Shown here one piece after another: positions 9,601 to 17,895 of a stretch of 64,000 nt of DNA. Source of the DNA: Metasolibacillus fluoroglycofenilyticus. GTDB lineage: Bacteria > Bacillota > Bacilli > Bacillales_A > Planococcaceae. Location of the stretch: assembly GCF_003049645.1 (NCBI RefSeq), contig NZ_PYWK01000002.1, positions 1 through 64,000 on the forward strand. The letters are read 5' to 3'. The notes under the pieces are model-generated. The model searched no databases, was not told the origin of the DNA, and was given only the letters and a program-made list of their open reading frames with translations. A program made the translations under genes and the position numbers. Every line of letters begins with the position of its first letter. The first letter of the stretch is position 1.

Positions 9601-9703
9601 CAGTTATTTTTTTGTCATCCCAAAAATATTGTTGATTGCCAATAAAAAAGACAAGCACAAATAGCATGATAATACTTACCGCAATTAAAATATATTTTTT
9701 CAT
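6653..9703 (-). CDS. Hybrid sensor kinase: 7TMR-DISM, HisKA/HATPase, REC, LytS-like kinase
   Basis: A 1016-aa multidomain sensor (numbering here from the first possible ATG at 9709). One N-terminal helix precedes an extracellular beta-rich 7TMR-DISM sensor (about 35-195), then seven membrane helices (about 203-415). A HisKA domain follows with H445 in SHELRTPLN, then HATPase (about 545-660), receiver (about 693-805, phospho-acceptor D742), and a second, LytS-type kinase with H833 in PHFVYNTLN and a second HATPase with the N-box QPLIENAVVHG (about 915-1015). The third of three consecutive ATGs (9701-9703) is best spaced from GAAGGAAGG. It overlaps the regulator gene by 4 nt. Sugar or cell-wall ligands are typical of DISM domains, but the signal is unknown. 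Confidence 0.92.
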   Translation of the reverse strand: MKKYILIAVSIIMLFVLVFFIGNQQYFWDDKKITVENGAASITTEQLKRTTKLEGEWSFYPNELIAPNESLENYANNRITVRVPSDLSSYMEPNKEGLAVGTYYVKVEVPADGQYGLYINTIRQANRIFINGVDVGGKGWPTRNLQEYKAESGDKYIVFAQSEKKELHILIQVSVYNYPQAGILYPVEFGTADKVQTFYWKKLILSAFVSLGYIVLGIIYSIAYLLHRRRKEELFFGLFAILCGIYMSFINDKIFFLLTSIDSLALEMKLQLGIIPLALICLTLFIHNMYPQMTKKPILYLLLLLLCIALVKYGIYDPFYKGRATTGAELNYRKLQYIALLAPTFIYNAIILIRVLIHRLEEAKYVLIVVMAVGCYSFLLALNFITDFPFDYSEFVLFIVVLISFSLLLNYRANAALIKVENLTKELVLHNQMKDEFLLKTSHELRTPLNGILNLSKSLMEGLEGPLKREQQEQAILIHNVTNRLGHLVDDLLFSSHHMTGEIKITPTVVSVKVINEVVEEIKSVMPNNSHVQMLAAIDATLPSMWTDELRFKQVLYNLLHNAIQHTKEGEIAVTAFLQGQQLAIRVSDTGAGIAEQNIEHIFNAFYQAPNESKAEGLGLGLSIAKNIVEKLNGEIYVESKVGQGTTFTFTMPFAKEEQQHSLMVTTALTTRHAALPQLQLPLIHKGNDKTILIVDDDHTNIKVLFDACVAKGYSAIAVDNGFDALHYIEKNKVGCVLTDLLMKDMSGYELCKQVRKRYDMLELPIIVLTAIMKQTDLLMTLQVGANDYLQKPIVMDELFVRIESLLAIRQSSIDAIETEMNYLYAQVTPHFVYNTLNTIIGLSYTNIENTREALYCLATYFRAKLNVHYRNSKVPLEEEIELVKAYLYIEKMRFGERLTVHYDIDESIHLMIPALSLQPLIENAVVHGISKKKEGGIIELSVKREGQFVRIKVSDNGAGMSEKKLQQLLSGKGSRIGFTNPWKKFDLLKNVSLNLHSKEGHGTTIIILLPKEEGL

Positions 9704-9757
9704 CATCATGCCTTCCTTCTCCGTATATTTACTCCCTTTCAGTATAGCGGTTGTTTC

Positions 9758-9940
9758 CTATAAAGCAGTATCTTTCTTTGGATTTTCAGATGATGTTTTG
9801 GGCGGATTGGATTTTAATAAAATATCCAGACGCTGTATCATCACCTTCTTCTTTTCACGTCGTAATGCTTTTTGCTTCTGCTTGTATATTAGCCAGCTCA
9901 AGACTGCGCAACCTATGCATAACGTAATTATTATCATCAT
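9758..9940 (-). CDS. Small single-pass membrane protein, 60 aa
   Basis: Not a recognised family. One N-terminal hydrophobic helix (about residues 2-20) is followed by a strongly basic segment (KQKQKALRREKKK) and a polar tail, the pattern of a small type I or N-in membrane protein with a cytoplasmic end. The start ATG at 9938-9940 has AAAAGGG about 7 nt upstream; an earlier TTG would overlap that site. It lies 54 bp upstream of the double-kinase gene on the same strand, so it may be the first gene of that signalling operon and a helper of the sensor. This is inference from position. Confidence 0.6.
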   Translation of the reverse strand: MMIIITLCIGCAVLSWLIYKQKQKALRREKKKVMIQRLDILLKSNPPKTSSENPKKDTAL

Positions 9941-10032
9941 AAACAAACCCTTTTATTATGTATACTACACATATTTTCTTGACAAAAACTAGACAAGTTA
10001 ATTAGTTAACAATATAAGTAGCTACCAAGAAG

Positions 10033-10068
10033 GGGCTGTCCGAAAAGATATTCCTTTTCAGACAGCCC
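10033..10068 (-). terminator. Intrinsic terminator after the SLH gene
   Basis: Arms GGGCTGTCCGAAAAG and CTTTTCAGACAGCCC (one mismatch) enclose a 6-nt loop. It lies just past the stop of the SLH protein on the minus strand. The same stem motif returns at 23285-23333 and 54226-54264, so it belongs to a dispersed terminator family. Confidence 0.8.
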
Positions 10069-10117
10069 TAACTTTTATAACCAACTATGCCTCGTCTAAC
10101 TCTTGTCGGGATTTATA

Positions 10118-13100
10118 TTATTTAACAAATAGCTCATGCTTATTTTCATCTACAATATAAGAATGCTTACGTGCTGCTTCCTCAATATCCATAAATGCAC
10201 GATGTGTTTCTGGTACATCAGAGAAACTTGCATTTTGTACACCGTATAACGGTCCTCGCTCTAACATGCGATTCATCATACGCACTGCTTGTACACGTGT
10301 AATGGCTTCATTTGGTGCAAAGCGTCCATCTGGATAACCGCTAATAATACCCGCATCGCGATTTGCCTCAATAATCCACTGTGCCCAATGATTTTTTGTA
10401 TCGCTAAATGTTAATGGGATGTTCTCTTCTACATGTAGCTTTTTGAAGTTTGCCACGACTTTCGCCATTTGTGCACGTGTAATATTGTTCGATGCATTAA
10501 AGTTCCCTTTTTCATCACCATCCATAATTCCTGCTGCTTTAACAAAGGCAATTTCACTTGCCGCAAAATGCGTGCTTGGGATGTCTTTGAATGGTGCTAC
10601 ATTTATCACTGTATCTTCTTCATAGCCTAAAATACGAGCAATCATACGCGCCACTTGTGCACGTGTAATATTTTCCTCTGGGCGGAATGTACCGTCCTCA
10701 AAGCCACGAATATAGGCAGTATGCGTTCCTTCTTCACTTTCTTGAATAATTGTAAATGTACTGAATTTCTCTACTGTAAAGCGTAATCCAATGTTGCCGT
10801 CATGCATCGTCACGACTTCTGGCTGAACTACTTTCTTTTCGCCATCCGTATGTTCGATAAATACAGCTAAGCTATTTAGATACGCCTGGCGCTCTGCATC
10901 TGCTGCTGGTAATGTGATACCACGTAACGGCAATGTTACAATCACTGGGCGGGAAGGTAGATTTGTTTCAATCGTCATCGGACGAGCAACTACATGTACG
11001 TTGTTGCTTTGTAAAGCTTCACGTACAACACGCTCCGCACGAGCACGGGCTTCAATTGCCTGACGCTCATCTTCCTTTTTCACAGGCACTAAACGGAAGT
11101 AGAAGTTGTCCTCTACCCCTTCCATAGAGCTGTTTGGTATTGCAATATGTGCATTATCTGTAGAAATTTCTAGGTCTAAGCCATTGTCACGTAAAATACG
11201 CAATGCATCTTTTGGTACTTCAACTGTCGTTTGGGCAACTACATCCTGTACATCCGGAATTACGATACGTGCAATTGTATTGCCAATTTGCTTCGCTTTC
11301 TCTACCGCTTCTAAAGCTTGTTCTGGCGTTAAATTCACAAAATCTGTAATACGTCCATCTGGATGTGTCGTGCGCTCAATTTCCACTGTTGTTTTTTCCA
11401 GTGGATTTTCACCATCCACTTCTAAATCAACATGAATAATTGTTTTTGTTTCTGCTGGTGCTTCTAGGCTTGGTGTTGGTGTTGGCGTTGATGTACCTCC
11501 CCCACCCGTATAAGCAGCACGATATACAATGATTGTATAGCGCTTCACGAAGCCATTGGCATCGGTCACTGTAATAACAATTGTATTCGCCCCAACTTGT
11601 AATGGAATTTGCCCTAATGTACCCGGCTGACCATTCACCGTTGTCGTCACTGTAGCACCCGCCTGTACTGGTATTGCGTCAAAGCCAATAACAGTCGTTG
11701 AATTTCCTACATTCATCATATAATCTGTGACATCTGTTTGGAAGCTCGGGCTTAATATACCTCCTGTTGAAGGTGTTAAACTATTTAACCCTTGCCCCAC
11801 TGTTGTCACAGGAACAAGTGCATTTTGTGCTGCTGCCAACTCTGCTAATGCTAGATTAACTTCATCCTGTGTTGCATGTGGATTGTCTAACACATTTTGC
11901 GCTTGCAATAAGGCCGCTTGATAGTTTGTCCAAGTATTTGGTGTGTACTCACTAGCATTTAAACGAGTGCTTTCATCTACTTTGTTTTGTAATGCCGTTT
12001 TGTCTACCGTAATAATTGTAAATGTATGCTCTTTTATTGCCGTATTTGTACCGTCTGTTGCTGTCGCAATAATTGTGTACGTACCGTCCGGCAAATCTGT
12101 CGGTGGTGTAAATTCCCAAGTACCGTCCGAATTCACAATGACTGAGGCTGAATCGGCCGTTGCGATTACACGACCACCCGCATCCTTTAATTCAATTGTA
12201 ACTGTTGATGGTGTCGTTATTGATGTCTGCACTGTACCGCTGATTGTTGGCTTTGAATTATTTATTATTTCAGCAGGTTGTGTAATAGTTAGTGCATCTT
12301 CATAGGAAACTGGTGTGATAGTATCTATCTTCAATGTTTTTGTCACTGGTGCAGATGTTTTACCATCTTTCTCAGCTATAATTTCTACATTGTAATCACC
12401 GTCAGGAAGGTCTGTATCTGGTGTAACGCTCCATTTTCCGTCGCTCCCCGCTGTTACTTCTAACGTAATCTCATCAGAAATTTTCACAGTCACCTTTGCA
12501 CCAGGGGTTGCTGTTCCTGAAAATTCCGGTCTCGCTGTTGTAACTGTGTTGCCAGCTGGTTTTTCCACATTTAAAGCTAGCTGTTTATTGTCAATTGTTT
12601 TTTTGAAGTTTTCAACAGCTACACCATTTGTTCCTTGTATATTTCCTTGACTGTCATCATAATCAACAATGATTTCTTTATCGGTCACGTCTGTACCATT
12701 AGGCAATGTGATAATGACTTTTGTTGCATCGTCTGGGTCAACCTCAATTGCATTAGCGTCTAATGTAATTTGTTGACCGTCGATTTCTACTGTAAAGCCT
12801 TCTTCACCATCCGTTAGTTGAACTTCTTGATCAAATGTTAAAATAATTTGGTTGCCTTCAGCTGTTACTTGCTCAAGGTGCGCACTTTCAACTTCAGGTA
12901 CTGGTGCAGCAATCGTAAAGAATGTTCCATCAGTAAGTAGGCTACTGTTTAGTGTAATTTCCCCATCTATTAATGGATAGAATAAATCATTTTCATCAAA
13001 CTGATTGTCTGAACTTACAACTAAATATAACGGATACTTTGTTGCATCCTGTACTTTATCTACTGCCAAAGTGATAGTTGTATCATGCCAATTCGTCTTT

Positions 13101-14224
13101 TGAACTTTGTAAATACGCGCAATATGCTTTAGCTTTTCTTCATCTTTCTTTAACGAAGTAACAAAATTAGCTTCAGCACCATTATCACTGAATATGAAGA
13201 AAGATTTGTCATTTGCTATCGTATTTTGATTTTTAGCATTTGTTTCCTTAATCTCGCTACCTAATGCAATTGTGACATTCGCGTCGTCAATTTGAGCCTT
13301 CGATTGCTTTTGATTCAATGCTCCATTATCGTCACGTCCAATGCCTGTGATTCGGTTGCCGTAACCAATGTTACTAGTAGCCTCCCACATTGGTGAGCTA
13401 TCGCTAGCAAGATAATCTATTAAACTATCATTATCGTCCTTTAATGTAAGACCATATTTTAAAGCCAGATAGCTGTTAACTCTCATTCGTTCATCGACTT
13501 CTAATTGACGATTAAAGAGAATTACTTCGGCAATCATGCCATTAAAACGGCTGGAATGACCTGCACCAATATAGTATCGACTTCCAGAAGTACTAGTAGT
13601 AAAACTCGGTGTATTATCTTTTTCTTCATGCAATTTACTTCCATTTAGTGAAAGTGTCCAATCATCCTGCGCACTCCATATGTTTAACATTGCCCCGTTT
13701 TTCAAGTCGTAATTATCAACATTAATAGTTAAACTATCTTCTCTACCAAAATATGTTGCTATGCTATTTCCTGTACCATATCTAGCTGTCGATCCTTTTC
13801 CACCGAGCTCCCAAGGAAATCCTGTATAATTTTCACTTGCTTGTACAGAAAATACTTCACGCGCTGAATCGTTTACATTAAATTCACTTGCAGAACGAGT
13901 ATACATTACTTTGTTTGTTTGAAGTCCACCATTAAAATTCATACCATTTTCATTATAAGAAGTGAGCGCTTCTCTTACCCAAGGTTCATTATCAGCTAAA
14001 TCAGTTACCGCAGTCACGTCATTTCCTTCAAGCTCTGCACTACGCTCCACATCTATCCAAGAGATTAAGCCATTACTTACCCCTCCTGGTGCAAGTACAT
14101 TGTCAGCCGCCTTTACTTCACTAGTCGGTACTGCTACTGAAAGGCTGCTAGCGACAAGCATAACGGAAAGCGCTGTCGGAAGTGCTTTTTGCCACCAACT
14201 TTTTCGTTCTTTGTATGTTTCCAT
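10118..14224 (-). CDS. S-layer homology (SLH) multidomain surface protein
   Basis: A 1368-aa secreted protein. A signal peptide (residues 1-40, basic start, hydrophobic core, cleavage near VKA-ADN) is followed by a LamG/concanavalin-like domain (about 50-250), a DUF8202-like segment (about 250-450, with the YLALKYGLTL and GIGRDDNGALNQKQS signatures), a SwmB-like segment (450-550), two Ig-like repeats each ending in DLPDGxY (550-640, 645-740), a FIVAR-like helical segment (745-808), a cadherin-like beta-sandwich (815-905), a Gly/Thr/Pro linker, a large unassigned region, and three SLH repeats (about 1165-1350) that anchor it to pyruvylated cell-wall polymer. The ATG at 14224 has GGAG 8 nt upstream. 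It may be an adhesin rather than the major S-layer protein. Confidence 0.93.
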   Translation of the reverse strand: METYKERKSWWQKALPTALSVMLVASSLSVAVPTSEVKAADNVLAPGGVSNGLISWIDVERSAELEGNDVTAVTDLADNEPWVREALTSYNENGMNFNGGLQTNKVMYTRSASEFNVNDSAREVFSVQASENYTGFPWELGGKGSTARYGTGNSIATYFGREDSLTINVDNYDLKNGAMLNIWSAQDDWTLSLNGSKLHEEKDNTPSFTTSTSGSRYYIGAGHSSRFNGMIAEVILFNRQLEVDERMRVNSYLALKYGLTLKDDNDSLIDYLASDSSPMWEATSNIGYGNRITGIGRDDNGALNQKQSKAQIDDANVTIALGSEIKETNAKNQNTIANDKSFFIFSDNGAEANFVTSLKKDEEKLKHIARIYKVQKTNWHDTTITLAVDKVQDATKYPLYLVVSSDNQFDENDLFYPLIDGEITLNSSLLTDGTFFTIAAPVPEVESAHLEQVTAEGNQIILTFDQEVQLTDGEEGFTVEIDGQQITLDANAIEVDPDDATKVIITLPNGTDVTDKEIIVDYDDSQGNIQGTNGVAVENFKKTIDNKQLALNVEKPAGNTVTTARPEFSGTATPGAKVTVKISDEITLEVTAGSDGKWSVTPDTDLPDGDYNVEIIAEKDGKTSAPVTKTLKIDTITPVSYEDALTITQPAEIINNSKPTISGTVQTSITTPSTVTIELKDAGGRVIATADSASVIVNSDGTWEFTPPTDLPDGTYTIIATATDGTNTAIKEHTFTIITVDKTALQNKVDESTRLNASEYTPNTWTNYQAALLQAQNVLDNPHATQDEVNLALAELAAAQNALVPVTTVGQGLNSLTPSTGGILSPSFQTDVTDYMMNVGNSTTVIGFDAIPVQAGATVTTTVNGQPGTLGQIPLQVGANTIVITVTDANGFVKRYTIIVYRAAYTGGGGTSTPTPTPSLEAPAETKTIIHVDLEVDGENPLEKTTVEIERTTHPDGRITDFVNLTPEQALEAVEKAKQIGNTIARIVIPDVQDVVAQTTVEVPKDALRILRDNGLDLEISTDNAHIAIPNSSMEGVEDNFYFRLVPVKKEDERQAIEARARAERVVREALQSNNVHVVARPMTIETNLPSRPVIVTLPLRGITLPAADAERQAYLNSLAVFIEHTDGEKKVVQPEVVTMHDGNIGLRFTVEKFSTFTIIQESEEGTHTAYIRGFEDGTFRPEENITRAQVARMIARILGYEEDTVINVAPFKDIPSTHFAASEIAFVKAAGIMDGDEKGNFNASNNITRAQMAKVVANFKKLHVEENIPLTFSDTKNHWAQWIIEANRDAGIISGYPDGRFAPNEAITRVQAVRMMNRMLERGPLYGVQNASFSDVPETHRAFMDIEEAARKHSYIVDENKHELFVK

Positions 14225-14395
14225 TTTTATCACTCCTACCTTTTTCTATATTCAGTTGTATTTACGTCCCTCCCCTTCATTTTTTATCCCCGACCTTCTC
14301 CGACATTACTATAAAGTGACTGAACAAAATCTGAAAAATGAGAGCACTCTCTTATAGTTTCGCTACTGAAAGAATTACCTTAAAAAACACAAAAA

Positions 14396-14426
14396 ACTGC
14401 TGGCAGAGAATTCTCTAGCCAGCAGT
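14396..14426 (-). terminator. Intrinsic terminator of gudB
   Basis: A long stem, ACTGCTGGC paired to GCCAGCAGT with the inner AGAGAA/TTCTCT also pairing, is followed on the minus strand by TTTTTTG. It lies 16 bp past the glutamate dehydrogenase stop. Confidence 0.88.
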
Positions 14427-14441
14427 CTTTCTTCTATTATA

Positions 14442-15686
14442 TTACACCCAACCACGGAAGCGAGATGCTTCGGCAGTGCGGCGAACACCTACCATGTATG
14501 CAGCTAAGCGCATATTAATGTTGCGATTCGTAGCTGTTGTGTAGACGCTGTCAAAAGCATCTACCATTTTGCGAATTAATTTTTCACGTACTTCTTCTTC
14601 TGTCCAGTAGTAGCCTTGGTTGTTTTGTACCCATTCGAAGTAAGATACAGTTACACCACCAGCAGATGCTAGTACGTCTGGCACTAAAAGAATACCACGC
14701 TCTGTTAAAATTTTTGTTGCTTCTGCAGTCGTTGGTCCGTTAGCAGCTTCTACAACAATGTTTGCTTTAATATCGTGTGCATTATCTGCAGTAATTTGAT
14801 TTTCAATAGCTGCAGGTACTAAAATATCACATTCTAACTCTAATAGCTCTTTGTTTGTAATCGTATTTTCAAATAGAGTTGTTACAGTACCGAATGAGTC
14901 GCGGCGATCTAATAAATAGTCGATATCTAAACCGTTAGGATCATGTAATGCACCATAGGCATCAGAGATACCAATAATTTTTGCACCTAAATCGCTCATG
15001 AATTTTGCTAGGAAGCTACCTGCGTTACCGAAACCTTGGATAACAACACGCGCTCCTTCAATATCAATACCACGTTTTTTTGCTGCTTCTTTAATAACAA
15101 TTGTTACACCTTCCGCTGTTGCACGGTCACGTCCTTGCGAACCACCAAGTACAAGCGGCTTACCAGTGATGAAGCCTGGTGAGTTAAATTCGTCCATGCG
15201 GCTATACTCGTCCATCATCCATGCCATAATTTGAGCGTTTGTAAATACGTCTGGCGCTGGAATATCTTTTGTTGGTCCAACGATTTGACTTACTGCACGC
15301 ACATAACCACGACTTAAGCGTTCGATTTCGCCCATTGACATTTGACGTGGGTCACAAATAACCCCACCTTTACCTCCACCATACGGTAAATCTACAATTC
15401 CACATTTCAATGTCATCCACATTGAAAGCGCTTTAACTTCCTCGTCAGTAACAGCTGGGTGGAAACGTACGCCACCTTTAGTTGGTCCTACTGCGTCATT
15501 ATGCTGTGCACGATAACCTGTGAACACTTTCGTCGTACCATCATCCATTTTAACAGGGATGCGTACTTCTAACATACGAAGTGGTTCCTTTAGTAATTCA
15601 TACATCGCTTCATCATAACCAAGTTTTTGTAACGCTTCTTGAATGACATCCTGTGTTGATGTAAATAGGTTTAAATTTTCAGCCAT
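14442..15686 (-). CDS. gudB: Catabolic NAD-dependent glutamate dehydrogenase
   Basis: A 414-aa hexameric-type glutamate dehydrogenase that deaminates glutamate to 2-oxoglutarate, the last step of arginine, ornithine and proline catabolism. It matches GudB/RocG closely in remembered sequence: KGGVRFHP, the catalytic lysine region LPYGGGKGGVICDP, DIPAPDVFTN, the Rossmann motif QGFGNAGS, and the C-terminal MRLAAYMVGVRRTAEASRFRGW. There is no sign of the duplicated tripeptide that inactivates B. subtilis 168 GudB, judged by its normal length. It lies on the same strand as rocA, 505 bp downstream of it and separated by repeats, so it probably has its own promoter. gudB versus rocG cannot be settled here. 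Confidence 0.95.
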   Translation of the reverse strand: MAENLNLFTSTQDVIQEALQKLGYDEAMYELLKEPLRMLEVRIPVKMDDGTTKVFTGYRAQHNDAVGPTKGGVRFHPAVTDEEVKALSMWMTLKCGIVDLPYGGGKGGVICDPRQMSMGEIERLSRGYVRAVSQIVGPTKDIPAPDVFTNAQIMAWMMDEYSRMDEFNSPGFITGKPLVLGGSQGRDRATAEGVTIVIKEAAKKRGIDIEGARVVIQGFGNAGSFLAKFMSDLGAKIIGISDAYGALHDPNGLDIDYLLDRRDSFGTVTTLFENTITNKELLELECDILVPAAIENQITADNAHDIKANIVVEAANGPTTAEATKILTERGILLVPDVLASAGGVTVSYFEWVQNNQGYYWTEEEVREKLIRKMVDAFDSVYTTATNRNINMRLAAYMVGVRRTAEASRFRGWV

Positions 15687-15896
15687 TATTAATTCGCCTC
15701 TTTAACATTTTTAATTGTTTTTTGATATCGCCAACATTGTAACATATTTCAACATAAATTTGTTTATAAAATTGTCACATTTTAAAAAGTCTTCAAGGAA
15801 TTTTACGTATTCGCAAACATGACCTATGAATTTTACGCAAAATTCACTAATTTCACTACAAAACTTCGAAATTGAGCTTTACTTTTAAACACTGAA

Positions 15897-16135
15897 AATA
15901 GCGGGCATACCATTGTCTACCCGCCATTTTTCTAATCAATAACGCCTCGGCGTTATTGCGTCCAGATTTTTTCGAGCTTGTCAGTGGAAGTTAACCTAAA
16001 ACCATCACGTCCTGTGACAACGGTTAACTAATCTGCAACATCCGCCGACACGATGTTGGTTGGTCACTCAGTCGTCGCCACAGAATGTGACGCTCTTAGA
16101 CTGAGTTCCTCTTTTTCAACGGACATTTGAACACC
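15897..16135. repeat. Intergenic hairpin cluster (family D) between rocA and gudB
   Basis: The gap 15687-16191 holds no gene. It contains a hairpin AGCGGG...CCCGCC (15900-15925), a perfect AATAACGCC/GGCGTTATT stem (about 15939-15958), then long-range inverted repeats AGTTAACC/GGTTAACT, CAACATC/GATGTTG and ACTCAGTC/GACTGAGT. The landmark GTCCAGATTTTTTCGAGCT is shared with 44140-44158, and the GTGACNTCCGC-type text with 38165 and 44182. It sits directly 3' of rocA and could terminate its transcript. Confidence 0.65.
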
Positions 16136-16191
16136 CGCTAAATTATATTCATCCCACATTTGAAAAAATGGAGGATTTTTCTTGGAAAAAA

Positions 16192-17736
16192 TTAAAGCAT
16201 TTCTGAAGTTGTTTTCGCTTGCATGTGTAATTGTAAGTAGTCTGGACCACCTGCTTTTGAGTCTGTTCCTGACATGTTGAAACCACCAAATGGTTGGTAA
16301 CCTACAATTGCACCTGTACAGCCACGGTTGAAGTAAAGGTTTCCTACGTGGAAATCCTCACGTGCTTTTTCTAGGTTAAGGCGATTATTTGTAATAACTG
16401 CACCTGTCAAACCGTATTCCGTATCATTCGCAATTTCGATTGCTTGATCGAAATCTTTTGCTTTTGCAATTGCAACAACTGGACCAAAGATTTCTTCTTT
16501 CATAATACGTGCAGACGGATCTACATCTGCAAATACAGTTGGATGTACGAAGTAACCTACAGAATCATCTGCTGTACCGCCAGCAACTAGACGTCCTTCG
16601 CCTTTACCAATTTCAATGTACTCTGTTACTTTATTGAATGCTGCTTGGTCAATTACTGTTGCCATGAAGTTCGATGGGTCTGCTGGGTCACCGATTGTTA
16701 ACGCTTTTGTTAATTCTTCTACACGATTCACAACTTGCTCGTAAACATCTTCTACGATAACCGCACGTGAACATGCTGAACATTTTTGACCTGAGAAACC
16801 AAATGCTGATTTCACGATTGATTGAGCTGCTAATTCTAAATCAGCCTCTTTATCTACAACGATTGTATCTTTACCGCCCATTTCTGCGATGACACGTTTA
16901 ATCCAAATTTGACCTTCGTTTAATTTCGATGCACGTTCGTTAATACGTAAACCTACATCACGTGAACCTGTAAAGCTGATGAAACGTGTACGTGGATGGT
17001 CTACTAAGTAGTCCCCAACTTCTGCACCGCTACCTGGCACATAGTTAACTACGCCTGCTGGTAAGCCTGCTTCTTCTAATACCTCGATAAATTTATAAGC
17101 AACAACTGGTGTTGTTGAAGCTGGTTTTAATAATACTGTATTACCTGTAACAACAGCCGCTACCGTTGTACCAGCCATAATAGCGAATGGGAAGTTCCAT
17201 GGAGAAATAACAATTCCCACTCCTAATGGAATGTAGTCATAACGGTTGTATTCGCCTGGACGGCTTTCTACTGGTTGACCATTTTTAATGCGTAGCATTT
17301 GACGGCCATAATATTCTAGGAAGTCAATCGCTTCAGCAGTATCTGCATCTGCCTCATTCCATGGCTTACCCGCTTCTTTTGTTAATAAAGCTGAGAATTC
17401 GAATTTGCGGCGACGGATAATAGCAGCTGCTTTGAATAATACGTCTGCGCGAATGGCAGGATCAACTTTTTTCCATGTTTTGAATGTTTCATCTGCAATT
17501 TTCATTGCTTTTTCAGCAAGCTCACGTGAAGCTTTTGATACGCGACCAATCACTTCTGTTTTCTTTGCTGGGTTGTAAGAAACAATCTTGTCTTCTGTTG
17601 TGATGCGCTCGCCACCAATAATTAATGGATAGTCTTGACCTAAATAGCTGTCAACTAATTTTAAGCCTGCTAAATATGCATCTTTGTTTTCTTGTTGTGC
17701 GAAATCAGTGAATGGCTCGTGCTTATATGGAATCAT
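16192..17736 (-). CDS. rocA: L-glutamate gamma-semialdehyde (P5C) dehydrogenase
   Basis: A 514-aa aldehyde dehydrogenase that oxidises pyrroline-5-carboxylate/glutamate semialdehyde to glutamate with NAD+. Family features are the N-terminal FTDF motif, [10 protein letters not shown], the cofactor loop FTGSRDVG, catalytic glutamate in EMGGKD, catalytic cysteine in [12 protein letters not shown], and EEIFGPVVA. The length equals Bacillus RocA/YcgN (about 515 aa). The ATG has AGGAGG 8 nt upstream. It is divergent from a RocR-like regulator and feeds glutamate to the nearby gudB product, so the three form an arginine/proline degradation unit. The putC/ycgN paralogue role is an alternative. Confidence 0.95.
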   Translation of the reverse strand: MIPYKHEPFTDFAQQENKDAYLAGLKLVDSYLGQDYPLIIGGERITTEDKIVSYNPAKKTEVIGRVSKASRELAEKAMKIADETFKTWKKVDPAIRADVLFKAAAIIRRRKFEFSALLTKEAGKPWNEADADTAEAIDFLEYYGRQMLRIKNGQPVESRPGEYNRYDYIPLGVGIVISPWNFPFAIMAGTTVAAVVTGNTVLLKPASTTPVVAYKFIEVLEEAGLPAGVVNYVPGSGAEVGDYLVDHPRTRFISFTGSRDVGLRINERASKLNEGQIWIKRVIAEMGGKDTIVVDKEADLELAAQSIVKSAFGFSGQKCSACSRAVIVEDVYEQVVNRVEELTKALTIGDPADPSNFMATVIDQAAFNKVTEYIEIGKGEGRLVAGGTADDSVGYFVHPTVFADVDPSARIMKEEIFGPVVAIAKAKDFDQAIEIANDTEYGLTGAVITNNRLNLEKAREDFHVGNLYFNRGCTGAIVGYQPFGGFNMSGTDSKAGGPDYLQLHMQAKTTSEML

Positions 17737-17782
17737 GAAAAATCCTCCTAAATAATTTTTTTAATTATTAAATGCAATTTCA

Positions 17783-17863
17783 CGCAAAAAAAATTTGCAC
17801 TCAATCACACTTTATATTTATAATAATGCAAAAGATTATTGCTTTTTTCAAGTATAATCTTTT
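17783..17863. promoter_or_regulatory. Inverted repeats in the rocA-rocR divergent region
   Basis: The 150-bp spacer contains perfect arms AAAAGATTAT (17830-17839) and ATAATCTTTT (17854-17863) separated by 14 bp, and TTTGCA/TGCAAA pairs nearby. They lie between the divergent starts and are good candidates for a regulator operator. No convincing sigma-54 -24/-12 element (GG-N10-GC) was found on the rocA side; a TTGAAA -35-like hexamer occurs instead. Confidence 0.5.
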
Positions 17864-17895
17864 AAAAAATTTTAAGAAAATTTGAGGTGCTTGCA

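Noticed and set aside
17740..17890. Sigma-54 promoter for rocA
   Set aside because: No GG-N10-GC pair with TGGCAC/TTGCA character was found; the nearest TGCAAA...TTTGC string has wrong spacing and lacks the GG.
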